A stretch of DNA of 37,008 nucleotides from an uncultured Flavobacteriaceae bacterium (GTDB lineage Bacteria > Bacteroidota > Bacteroidia > Flavobacteriales > Flavobacteriaceae): positions 1-37,008 of the forward strand of contig CALKFR010000067.1 of assembly GCA_938084555.1 (NCBI GenBank), given 5' to 3'. Position numbers and translations under genes: made by a program. Below are positions 16,746-24,404 of this stretch, one piece after another (position 1 is the first letter of the stretch; every line of letters starts with the position of its first letter). A model generated the notes under the pieces. It ran no database searches. It worked only from the letters and a program-made list of their open reading frames with translations, and was not told the DNA's origin.

Positions 16746-18167
16746 ATGAAAATTCTCATTACAGGAGCAACTGGTTATATAGGAAAACGTTTAATACCAA
16801 TATTGTTAAACGAAGGACATCACTTGATATGCACTGTAAGAGACGTCGCTAGAATTGAAAATATTTATACTAAAGAAGAAAATATAGAATTTGTTGAAAT
16901 TGATTTTTTGAAAGTAAATTCATTAAATCTAATTCCATCAGAATTTGACATTGCTTTTTATCTCATTCATTCCATGTCTAACTCTGCAAAAGAGTTTCAT
17001 ATTCTTGAAGAACGTTGTGCTTTTAATTTTAAACGAGCTCTAGAAAAAACAACAGTAAAGCAAGTTATTTATCTCAGTGGTATAACAAATGACACCAAGC
17101 TGTCTAAACATTTACTTTCTAGAAAAAATGTTGAAAACACACTTCAATCTTCACATTATGCTTTAACTACTTTTAAAGCTGGAATTATTGTTGGATCTGG
17201 AAGCTCCTCTTTTGAGATAATTAGAGATTTAGTTGAAAAACTTCCCCTTATGATTGCTCCAAAATGGCTGAATACGAAAACACAACCTATTGGAGTTAGA
17301 GATGTTTTATCTTTTTTAACCAAAGCAATTGGTAAAGATGATTTGTATGATAAATCTTTTGACATATATGGCCCACAGATATTAACTTATAAAGAAATGC
17401 TTTTGCAGTTCGCAAAGTTTCGGGGACTAAAAAGAACTATAATAACAGTTCCAATAATGACACCAAAACTGTCTTCTTATTGGTTATATTTTGTTACATC
17501 AACCTCTTATAAATTAGCGTCCTCTCTAGTGAATAGTATGGGGATAGAGATTATAGGTGAAAAATCTCCTATCAATTCACTATTGGGAATTCAACCAATG
17601 AATTACAAAAAAGCTGTAGAACTAGCTTTTATTAAAATTGAACAAAACAGTATTGTATCTAGTTGGAAAGATTCTTATATAAGTAGTGGAAAACTCCAAA
17701 ATATTCACAAATATATCAACGTACCGAGTTATGGGTGTTTTAAAGACTTTAAGCAAAGAAACGTTATTAATACAGAAAAAACTATTCATAAAATTTGGTC
17801 TATTGGTGGAGATAACGGATGGTATTATGGAACATTTTTATGGAAAATTAGAGGGTATATAGATCAGTTTTATGGAGGTACAGGCTTAAGAAGAGGAAGA
17901 AGAAGCCCTACAGAATTACTAGATGGAGATGCATTAGATTTCTGGAGAGTAATTTACGCTGATAAGAAACAAAAAAAGTTATTGCTTTACGCAGAAATGA
18001 AATTACCCGGTGAAGCTTGGCTGGAATTTAAAATTGAAAACGATATTTTGTATCAAACAGCAACATTTAGACCAAAAGGGGTTGCAGGTAGGTTGTATTG
18101 GTTCTTAGTTACACCACTTCATTGGTTTGTTTTTAATGGAATGATTAATAGAATAATTAAACCCTAA
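16746..18167 (+). CDS. NAD(P)-binding SDR protein with C-terminal DUF2867 domain
   Basis: A 473-residue two-domain protein. An atypical/extended SDR Rossmann domain begins with ILITGATGYIGKRLIPILL (3-21), followed by YLIHSMSNSAKEFHILEE and YLSGIT. The C-terminal DUF2867 part (about 320-473) carries GGDNGWYYGTFLWKIRG, GGTGLRRGRRSPTELLDGD and a hydrophobic end WFLVTPLHWFVFNGMI, which may touch the membrane. DUF2867 SDRs are uncharacterised. They recur with photolyases and lipid-modifying genes, suggesting a lipid or quinone-related substrate. One base separates it from the flavin reductase gene. Confidence 0.85.
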   Translation: MKILITGATGYIGKRLIPILLNEGHHLICTVRDVARIENIYTKEENIEFVEIDFLKVNSLNLIPSEFDIAFYLIHSMSNSAKEFHILEERCAFNFKRALEKTTVKQVIYLSGITNDTKLSKHLLSRKNVENTLQSSHYALTTFKAGIIVGSGSSSFEIIRDLVEKLPLMIAPKWLNTKTQPIGVRDVLSFLTKAIGKDDLYDKSFDIYGPQILTYKEMLLQFAKFRGLKRTIITVPIMTPKLSSYWLYFVTSTSYKLASSLVNSMGIEIIGEKSPINSLLGIQPMNYKKAVELAFIKIEQNSIVSSWKDSYISSGKLQNIHKYINVPSYGCFKDFKQRNVINTEKTIHKIWSIGGDNGWYYGTFLWKIRGYIDQFYGGTGLRRGRRSPTELLDGDALDFWRVIYADKKQKKLLLYAEMKLPGEAWLEFKIENDILYQTATFRPKGVAGRLYWFLVTPLHWFVFNGMINRIIKP

Positions 18168-18170
18168 GAT

Positions 18171-18299
18171 TTGAAAAAACAGCATCTGCCAGTAAAATAT
18201 TGTACAGTTTGTGAAAAACCATTTAAATGGAGAAAAAAATGGAAGATAAACTGGGAACAAGTTAAATATTGTAGTGAAAGATGCAGGAGAAACAAATAA
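18171..18299 (+). CDS. DUF2256 small cysteine-rich protein (TTG start)
   Basis: A 42-residue ORF starting with TTG 3 bp after the SDR stop. Key blocks are [15 protein letters not shown] and [12 protein letters not shown], giving a CxxC...CxxxC arrangement (C11, C14, C34, C38) typical of DUF2256 (PF10013) and probably binding one zinc. The family is strongly associated in genomes with photolyase/cryptochrome genes, but its function is unknown. The 3' end overlaps the predicted GTG start of the next gene by 26 bp. The near-complete match to the family pattern makes this short gene secure; the TTG start is the only in-frame choice of suitable length. Confidence 0.9.
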   Translation: MKKQHLPVKYCTVCEKPFKWRKKWKINWEQVKYCSERCRRNK

Positions 18300-19632
18300 A
18301 AATAAGTTAACGTTGACTGATAAAACAGAAATAAAAAATACAACAGGGCTAGTTTGGTTTGGAAACGACCTTAGAATTCATGATAATGATGTATTATCTC
18401 TTGCTATAAAAAATCATTCTAAAGTCATAGGTACATACATCATAGATCCCTTATTCTTCAAAGAAAATGAATTTGGATTTAAAAAAATGGATGTGTTTAG
18501 AACTCAATTTCTTTTAGAATCTTTAAATGATCTTCAACATCAATTATTAACAAAAAATATTTCCTTACTTGTTTTTACAGACAATCCAGAAATTAGACTT
18601 AAGGTTATTTGTGACAGTTATAAAATTGATTCTATCTACAAACAGAAAGAGTGGACGAATGAAGAAAATATTTCTAAAATAAAAGTTCAAAAAAATTTAA
18701 ACAAAAATATCAAAATCACAGAGGTCTACAATCAGTTTTTATATCACCCTGAAGATATTAATATTAATATCGATAGTATTCCTCAAGTATTTTCTAATTT
18801 AAGAAAGAAATTAGAAAAATATGTAGCCATTAGACCTAAAACTGAGATTCCAAAATTAAATCCAAATAATGTTATTAATACCACAACTACTATTCCTTCA
18901 TTAAGTGATCTTGGTTTTAATATTTTCGAAAAAGATAAAAAAACTGCTTTCCCATTTAGTGGTGGTGAAAATGAAGCACTCAAAAGGTTAACTAATTATT
19001 TTTTTGAAACAAAAAATTTAGGAATTTATAAAAAAACAAGAAATGGATTAATAGGTACAGACTATAGCTCTAAATTTTCTCCTTGGTTAGCCAATGGTTC
19101 TATTTCTGCTAGAACAATTTACTGGAGTGTTAAAAATTTTGAAGAGAGAGAAGTAAAAAATCAGTCTACATATTGGCTTATTTTTGAGTTGATTTGGAGA
19201 GATTATTTCAAATATATATCAATAAAATACGGTAACAATATTTTTAAGATTGGAGGAATTTTAAATAAAAACTACACATGGTCATCCAATAAAAAAATGA
19301 TACAAAATTGGATTAATGGAGAGACTAAAGATGACTTCGTTAATGCCAACATGATTGAATTAAGAAACACTGGTTGGATGAGTAATAGAGGAAGACAAAA
19401 TGTTGCCTCTTATTTTGCAAAAGAGCTAAAATTAGATTGGAGAATTGGCGCAGCTTATTTTGAATCTATACTACTAGACTATGATGTTCACAGCAATTAT
19501 GGAAACTGGATGTATGTATCCGGTGTTGGTAATGACCCAAGAGATCGAAAATTTAATACTCAACTTCAAGCAGAGCGATATGACCCCTCACATTTATTCA
19601 GAAAGCGCTGGCTTCAACAAACATTATTTTGA
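18274..19632 (+). CDS. Cryptochrome DASH-type photolyase
   Basis: Up to 452 residues. The N-terminal alpha/beta antenna domain begins with [15 protein letters not shown] (25-39). The helical FAD domain contains [58 protein letters not shown] and the DASH signature [26 protein letters not shown]. All three tryptophans of the photoreduction triad appear present (W in QNWINGE, LDW and NWMY). Cry-DASH proteins bind FAD and usually methenyltetrahydrofolate and repair CPDs mainly in single-stranded DNA. The start is uncertain: GTG at 18274 overlaps the DUF2256 gene, and TTG at 18313 is an alternative closer to the family's N-terminus. It lies 3 bp before the next photolyase gene. Confidence 0.93.
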   Translation: MKDAGETNKNKLTLTDKTEIKNTTGLVWFGNDLRIHDNDVLSLAIKNHSKVIGTYIIDPLFFKENEFGFKKMDVFRTQFLLESLNDLQHQLLTKNISLLVFTDNPEIRLKVICDSYKIDSIYKQKEWTNEENISKIKVQKNLNKNIKITEVYNQFLYHPEDININIDSIPQVFSNLRKKLEKYVAIRPKTEIPKLNPNNVINTTTTIPSLSDLGFNIFEKDKKTAFPFSGGENEALKRLTNYFFETKNLGIYKKTRNGLIGTDYSSKFSPWLANGSISARTIYWSVKNFEEREVKNQSTYWLIFELIWRDYFKYISIKYGNNIFKIGGILNKNYTWSSNKKMIQNWINGETKDDFVNANMIELRNTGWMSNRGRQNVASYFAKELKLDWRIGAAYFESILLDYDVHSNYGNWMYVSGVGNDPRDRKFNTQLQAERYDPSHLFRKRWLQQTLF

Positions 19633-19635
19633 CAA

Positions 19636-21111
19636 ATGAAAAAAGTTGCATTAGTATTTCCAAACCAGCTCTTTGAGGTTACACCTTTTCAAGATTTAAA
19701 ATGTGAGTTGTATTTAGTAGAAGAGTTTTTATTTTTTAATCATTACAAGTTTCACAAACAAAAAATTGCTTTTCACAGAGCCACTATGAAAAGTTATTCA
19801 AGTTACCTTACGTCACTTGGTTTTAAAGTTACCTACATCAATGCAATATCTGAATTTTCTGATATTAGAAAATTAATTTCTAAACTCATTAAAAATGGTT
19901 TACAAGATATACATGTTATTGAACCCAATGACAATTGGCTAGAAAAACATATAAAAAATACTACTAAAAATATTTCAATAACATGGTACAATAACCCTTT
20001 ATTCATTAATACTAAAAATGAACTTGATCCATTTTTTAATTCGTCTAAAAAGAAATTTTTTCAGACCTCTTTTTATAAACAACAACGTATAAAAAGAAAT
20101 ATATTAATGTCTAATGGAGAACCAGTAGGGGGAAAATTAACCTATGATTCAGAAAATAGAAAAAAATATCCAAAAAATAAAAAGCCACCTACAATTAACT
20201 TTCCAGAGAAAACACCCTATCACCTCGAAGCTGAGCAGTATGTTAACAGTCATTTTGATGCCCACTACGGTCATTTAAGTAGCTCAATTATTTATCCCAT
20301 AGATTTTAAAACCTCACAAGCTTGGCTTGAAGAGTTTTTAGAAAAAAGATTTAAAGAGTTTGGTGATTATGAAGATGCAATTGTGCAAAAAGAAGTTTTT
20401 TTAAATCATAGTATTTTATCTCCATTAATTAATGTTGGATTATTAAATCCTTTGGAGGTTATTAAGCAAACTCTCAAATTTGCAGAAAAAAATAATATTC
20501 CAATCAACTCCACAGAAGGGTTTGTCAGACAAATAATTGGTTGGCGAGAATTTATTAGAGGAGTCTATAATGTTAAAGGTTCAGAGGAACGCACCAAAAA
20601 CTTTTGGGGGTTTTCAAGAAAAATACCTGCTTCTTTCTACACTGGATCTACAGGTATAGAACCTATAGATGATGCTATCAAGAAGGTTTTGAATACAGGA
20701 TATGCTCATCACATTGAACGACTTATGATTTTGGGTAATTTTATGGTTTTATGTGAGTTTGACCCAGACGATGTGTATCAGTGGTTTATGGAGTTATTTA
20801 TAGACTCATATGATTGGGTTATGGTTCCTAATGTATATGGAATGAGTTTATATGCAGATGGTGGCTTAATGTCTACCAAACCCTATATAAGTAGCAGTAA
20901 CTACATCATGAAAATGAGTAATTACAAAAAAGGAGATTGGCAGGTAACATGGGATGGATTATTTTGGTCTTTTATGGATAAGCATCGAAATTTCTTTTTA
21001 AAAAACCCAAGGTTAGGTATGCTTGTAAGAACTTTTGATAAAATGACTCAGGATAAAAAAGACACACATTTTAAAAATGCTGAAAAATTTATAAAACAAT
21101 TAGATGAATAA
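19636..21111 (+). CDS. PhrB/COG3046-type photolyase-related protein lacking the [4Fe-4S] cysteines
   Basis: A 491-residue member of the photolyase-related family that includes the bacterial (6-4) photolyases (FeS-BCP, Agrobacterium PhrB). Family hallmarks are the start VALVFPNQLF, FVRQIIGWREFIRGVY (297-311), GYAHHIERLMILGNFMVL (355-372), and PNVYGMSLYADGG followed by TKPYISSSNYIMKM (398-427). The protein contains only two cysteines, C23 and C373. The segments that in FeS-BCPs hold the cluster Cys read TGIEPIDDA and MSNYKKGDWQVTWDGLFW here, so no four-Cys cluster can form. It probably still binds FAD. Lesion specificity is unknown. Its 3' end overlaps the next gene by 8 bp. Confidence 0.92.
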   Translation: MKKVALVFPNQLFEVTPFQDLKCELYLVEEFLFFNHYKFHKQKIAFHRATMKSYSSYLTSLGFKVTYINAISEFSDIRKLISKLIKNGLQDIHVIEPNDNWLEKHIKNTTKNISITWYNNPLFINTKNELDPFFNSSKKKFFQTSFYKQQRIKRNILMSNGEPVGGKLTYDSENRKKYPKNKKPPTINFPEKTPYHLEAEQYVNSHFDAHYGHLSSSIIYPIDFKTSQAWLEEFLEKRFKEFGDYEDAIVQKEVFLNHSILSPLINVGLLNPLEVIKQTLKFAEKNNIPINSTEGFVRQIIGWREFIRGVYNVKGSEERTKNFWGFSRKIPASFYTGSTGIEPIDDAIKKVLNTGYAHHIERLMILGNFMVLCEFDPDDVYQWFMELFIDSYDWVMVPNVYGMSLYADGGLMSTKPYISSSNYIMKMSNYKKGDWQVTWDGLFWSFMDKHRNFFLKNPRLGMLVRTFDKMTQDKKDTHFKNAEKFIKQLDE

Positions 21112-22597
21112 AGAAAAAATAAATCTAGTTTGGTTAAAAAGAGATTTAAGATTACATGACAATGAGGCCATAAGTAAAGCCATAAAAAATGGGAAAAGAT
21201 TTTTAATTTTTTATGCTTTTGAGAAAATTTTGATTCATGACCCCCATTATAATATTCGTCATTGGAATTTTATTAAAGAATCTCTAGTAGATATCAATAC
21301 AGAACTTAAAAAACATAAAACAAAAATATTGTCTGCAGCTTCAGATGTTATTGGATTGTGTAATCAAATTCAAAATTTCTACACAGTTCAAACCATCTAT
21401 TCACATCAAGAAACCGGAATTTTAACCACCTATACTAGGGATAAAGAATTTAAGAGGTACTGCAGAAATAATAATATTAATTGGATAGAAAATGTTAATA
21501 ATGGAGTTCAAAGAGGAATTCAACACCGAGAAAATTGGTATGATGAATGGGAAAAGTATATGAATGAGAAATTAGAGGTATTTAATCCTTTAGATGATCA
21601 ATTAATAAATATAGAGGATATTAAAAAAATAGAAAATATTTCAAATCCTGCATCATTAGAAACCTCATCTAATATAAAATTTCAAAAAGGAGGTAGAAGT
21701 TTAGGATATAGATATTTAAATAGTTTTTTTAAAGAAAGACACAAAGACTATATGTATAATATATCTAAACCTACACAGTCAAGAACTAGTTGTAGTAGAC
21801 TATCTCCATACTTAGCCTGGGGTAATCTATCAGTAAGAGAAGTATTTCAGATTGGAAGAAAAGAAAAAAACAAAAAAAATGCCAAACATATAGGGGCATT
21901 TTTATCTAGACTTCGATGGCAAGCACATTTCATACAAAAATTTGAAATGGAACATGTAATGGAAAAAGCAAGCGTGAATAAAGGATATCATAAGCTTAAA
22001 AAATCCATTTCAAAAAAATATCAAGATGCATGGATCAATGGAAAAACAGGTTTTCCTTTAGTAGATGCATGTATGCGATGCCTTAAAGAAACTGGGTATT
22101 TAAATTTTAGAATGCGTGCATTAACTGTTTCCTTTTTCACACATATCCTTTGGCAACCTTGGCAAGATGCTACAACACACCTCTCACAAATGTTTTTAGA
22201 TTTTGAACCAGGAATACATTTTCCTCAACTTCAGATGCAAGCTGGAGAAACAGGAATAAACAATCTTAGAATTTACAATCCCATAAAAAATGGGAAAGAG
22301 CATGATGAAGATGCTGTTTTTATAAAAAAATGGGTTCCAGAACTGAAAAATTTAGATACTCATTTTGCTCACGAACCCTATTTAATGACTCCTCTTGAGC
22401 AACAGATGTATAACTTTACGCTAGGAAAAGATTACCCAAACCCAATTGTTGATTTAAGAAAAACGAGAAAAAAAGCATCAGATATCCTCTGGAATTTGAA
22501 GAAAAACTCTGAGGTTAGAAAAGAAAACAAAAGAATACTTCTTAAACATACATTATCCAATAGGGATATATTACTTTCAGATAATGTAAAAGTTTAA
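21104..22597 (+). CDS. Cryptochrome/photolyase-family flavoprotein, divergent subtype
   Basis: A 497-residue protein. The N-terminal photolyase domain starts INLVWLKRDLRLHDNEA (6-22). The FAD-binding domain contains SRTSCSRLSPYLAWGNLSVREV, LRWQAHFIQKFE, WINGKTGFPLVDACMRCL and TGYLNFRMRAL. The stretch equivalent to E. coli NNGGWQWAASTGTDAAPYF reads GIHFPQLQMQAGETGINNL here. The proximal triad Trp (W382) and the Asn facing flavin N5 are therefore replaced, while equivalents of W306 (AWINGKTG) and W359 (QPW) remain. It is probably a signalling cryptochrome or a photolyase of unassigned class. The start overlaps the preceding gene by 8 bp, implying coupled translation. No clear terminator follows; a 114-bp gap with a new promoter does. 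Confidence 0.92.
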   Translation: MNKEKINLVWLKRDLRLHDNEAISKAIKNGKRFLIFYAFEKILIHDPHYNIRHWNFIKESLVDINTELKKHKTKILSAASDVIGLCNQIQNFYTVQTIYSHQETGILTTYTRDKEFKRYCRNNNINWIENVNNGVQRGIQHRENWYDEWEKYMNEKLEVFNPLDDQLINIEDIKKIENISNPASLETSSNIKFQKGGRSLGYRYLNSFFKERHKDYMYNISKPTQSRTSCSRLSPYLAWGNLSVREVFQIGRKEKNKKNAKHIGAFLSRLRWQAHFIQKFEMEHVMEKASVNKGYHKLKKSISKKYQDAWINGKTGFPLVDACMRCLKETGYLNFRMRALTVSFFTHILWQPWQDATTHLSQMFLDFEPGIHFPQLQMQAGETGINNLRIYNPIKNGKEHDEDAVFIKKWVPELKNLDTHFAHEPYLMTPLEQQMYNFTLGKDYPNPIVDLRKTRKKASDILWNLKKNSEVRKENKRILLKHTLSNRDILLSDNVKV

Positions 22598-22662
22598 CTC
22601 CCTAAAAAGGTGAATTTTAAAAAAATAATGTAGAAAAGTCATACCCTAATTATTTGTTAATT

Positions 22663-22706
22663 TTTGTCTAACTATTTGATAAAGTCATTAAACAAAATTA
22701 CATTTG
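22663..22706 (+). promoter_or_regulatory. Promoter/operator of the second photolyase-cluster transcription unit
   Basis: TTTG (22675-22678) and TACATTTG (22699-22706) form a textbook -33/-7 pair with a 20-bp spacer. Overlapping repeats are TTTGTCTAA (22663-22671), TTTGATAA (22675-22682) and TTAAACAAA (22688-22696), with a further TTTGTTAA at 22653. The layout matches the promoter at 14080-14124. The predicted transcription start falls at or next to the ATG at 22712. Confidence 0.72.
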
Positions 22707-22711
22707 GATGA

Positions 22712-23143
22712 ATGATATTCTCTACAACATATACCAACAAGGAAGCAAGAGATCTGACTAACGATTTAATAGGATTGCCTTTTTCATTCCTTCAATCATT
22801 AAAAATGGGAGGTATAGGCTCTAAAAGGATGATTATTGAAGAAACGAGCCAAAACTTTTATCAATATATCAATAATACATCTGATATAAGCTACGCAAAT
22901 ATAGAGCTTCGACCTAAGGGAATAATTATTCTAATAAATAAAGGTCTTAACAATTTTAATTGGGTAATACCCTATAGACAATTGGTTATTTATAAAACTG
23001 ATAGATTTAGTATTCATGCTCAAGGAAAATACGTCTGTTTTAAGAATAATATTCTTTATAAAGAAAACAAAAAATTCATTTCAAAAATGATAATCCTGAA
23101 AACACTTTACCAAGAAAAGTATTTAAACCATGCTTATGAATAA
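22712..23143 (+). CDS. Conserved-looking protein of unknown function (143 aa)
   Basis: I do not recognise the family. It is 143 residues, with no signal peptide or clear transmembrane segment, and predicted mixed alpha/beta with strands at IELRPKGIIILI and NWVIPYRQLVIYKTDRFSIHAQGKYVCF. The latter resembles a small PH-like or bPH fold, but this is only an impression. The N-terminus has SLKMGGIGSKRMI. It is the first gene of the second unit, placed behind a strong promoter, and overlaps the DUF2805 gene by 14 bp. The ATG at 22712 is so close to the predicted transcription start that the message may be leaderless. Coding is supported by length, overlap and codon use typical of its neighbours. 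Confidence 0.8.
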   Translation: MIFSTTYTNKEARDLTNDLIGLPFSFLQSLKMGGIGSKRMIIEETSQNFYQYINNTSDISYANIELRPKGIIILINKGLNNFNWVIPYRQLVIYKTDRFSIHAQGKYVCFKNNILYKENKKFISKMIILKTLYQEKYLNHAYE

Positions 23144-23411
23144 ATTATCAATTACTGATATAGATAGAATCATTGAAATGGCATGGGAAGACAGAACAAC
23201 ATTTGAAGCCATAAAGTTTCAGTTTGGTCTTGGTGAACAAGAAGTTATTAGTTTGATGAGAAATGAAATGAAATTGAAAAGTTTTAAATTATGGAGAAAG
23301 AGAGTTCAAGGAAGAAAAACCAAACATAGTAAACTAAGAGATTTTGAAAGTGGAAGGTTTAAGTGCACCAGACAAAGACAAATATCTAATAACTCTATTT
23401 CAAAAAGATAA
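23130..23411 (+). CDS. DUF2805 / TIGR03643 family protein
   Basis: A 93-residue protein whose pattern LSITDIDRIIEMAWEDRT, TTFEAIKFQFGLGEQEVI and LMRNEMKLKSFKLWRKRVQG is the signature of TIGR03643 (DUF2805). The helical first half resembles a helix-turn-helix (GLGEQEVISLMRNEM) and the basic tail (WRKRVQGRKTKHSKLR) suggests nucleic-acid binding; both are impressions. The family is small, uncharacterised and repeatedly found with cryptochrome/photolyase genes. The start could be ATG 23130 or ATG 23136. It overlaps the preceding gene by 14 bp. The last 20 residues are probably a variable tail. Confidence 0.88.
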   Translation: MLMNKLSITDIDRIIEMAWEDRTTFEAIKFQFGLGEQEVISLMRNEMKLKSFKLWRKRVQGRKTKHSKLRDFESGRFKCTRQRQISNNSISKR

Positions 23412-23471
23412 ACCAGTGCTTTGTTTTAAGTCTAGAGTACTTAAAAACAGCACAAAAAAAGATGAAAAAAT

Positions 23472-24170
23472 ATGAATACGAATAGATTAATAAAAGAACT
23501 AACAAAAGTGAGTAAGCTTAATGGTTTTTCATTCGATGATATTGGCGATGATCATTTATATACAGGATTAGAAACTCCAATGAAGCCAGACGCTTTTTTG
23601 ATATCTGATGAAGAAAAAAAAGAAAAAATTGCAATTTTATTCAAAGAAATTATGGACGTAATGGGTTTAGATCTCACAGATGATTCTCTTAAGGGTACTC
23701 CAAAAAGAGTAGCTAAAATGTACATAGATGAAATATTTTCTGGATTAAATCCTAATAATAAGCCAAAAATTGCTTTATTTGACAATAAATATCAATATAA
23801 TCAGATGTTGGTTGAGAAGAATATTACTTTCTACTCAAATTGTGAACATCATTTTGTACCAATTATAGGTAAGGCACATATTGCATACATATCATCTGGA
23901 AAAGTAATAGGACTCTCCAAATTGAATCGAATTGTTCAATATTATGCCAAGAGACCTCAAGTACAAGAAAGGTTAACAAATCAAATTGCAGAAGAATTAA
24001 AAACTTCTTTGCAAACAGAAAATGTAGCTGTTATTATTGATGCTAAACATTTATGCGTATCATCTAGAGGTATTAAAGATGATACTTCCGCAACAGTTAC
24101 CTCATATTATGGAGGAGAATTTAATACTCCAGAAAAAATTAACGAATTATTGAACTATTTAAAAGGTTAA
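23472..24170 (+). CDS. folE: GTP cyclohydrolase I
   Basis: A 232-residue type I GTP cyclohydrolase. Zinc ligands match E. coli C110/H113/C181 with exact spacing: C124 and H127 in NCEHHFVP, and C195 in KHLCVSSRG. Other signatures are LKGTPKRVAKMYIDE, GLSKLNRIVQYYAKRPQVQERLT and the end region DDTSATVTSYYGG. It converts GTP to 7,8-dihydroneopterin triphosphate, the first step to folate and pterins. Inside a photolyase cluster it plausibly boosts supply of methenyltetrahydrofolate, the antenna chromophore of photolyases. The genome probably has another folE copy, which cannot be seen here. A 60-bp spacer precedes it and 3 bp follow before the next ORF. Confidence 0.97.
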   Translation: MNTNRLIKELTKVSKLNGFSFDDIGDDHLYTGLETPMKPDAFLISDEEKKEKIAILFKEIMDVMGLDLTDDSLKGTPKRVAKMYIDEIFSGLNPNNKPKIALFDNKYQYNQMLVEKNITFYSNCEHHFVPIIGKAHIAYISSGKVIGLSKLNRIVQYYAKRPQVQERLTNQIAEELKTSLQTENVAVIIDAKHLCVSSRGIKDDTSATVTSYYGGEFNTPEKINELLNYLKG

Positions 24171-24173
24171 ACA

Positions 24174-24401
24174 ATGGACATCATAGAAAGAGCTTCAGAA
24201 TTTGAGCACAGAAAACATAAATTCATTACCACAAGTGATCGAATAATAGCTTCAAGAGAAGTTAAAGGATTAATCTTAGAAATTAATGACATCTACAAGG
24301 AAAATAAAGATCCTGAATTAATGGACTTAATGAAAAGATTAACGGTAATTAAGCAGAAAATCGAAAAAAGACTCAAGGGTAGACCTCTAACATCTAGTTA
24401 A
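24174..24401 (+). CDS. Small helical protein of unknown function (75 aa)
   Basis: A 75-residue charged protein with no recognised family. It is predicted to be two or three helices, with a conserved-looking IIERASEFEHRKHKFI and a C-terminal amphipathic helix LMDLMKRLTVIKQKIEKRLKG. There is no Cys, signal peptide or membrane segment. It is tightly packed (3 bp from folE, 3 bp to the SDR), which argues strongly that it is a real operon member. Function unknown. Confidence 0.8.
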   Translation: MDIIERASEFEHRKHKFITTSDRIIASREVKGLILEINDIYKENKDPELMDLMKRLTVIKQKIEKRLKGRPLTSS

Positions 24402-24404
24402 ATA

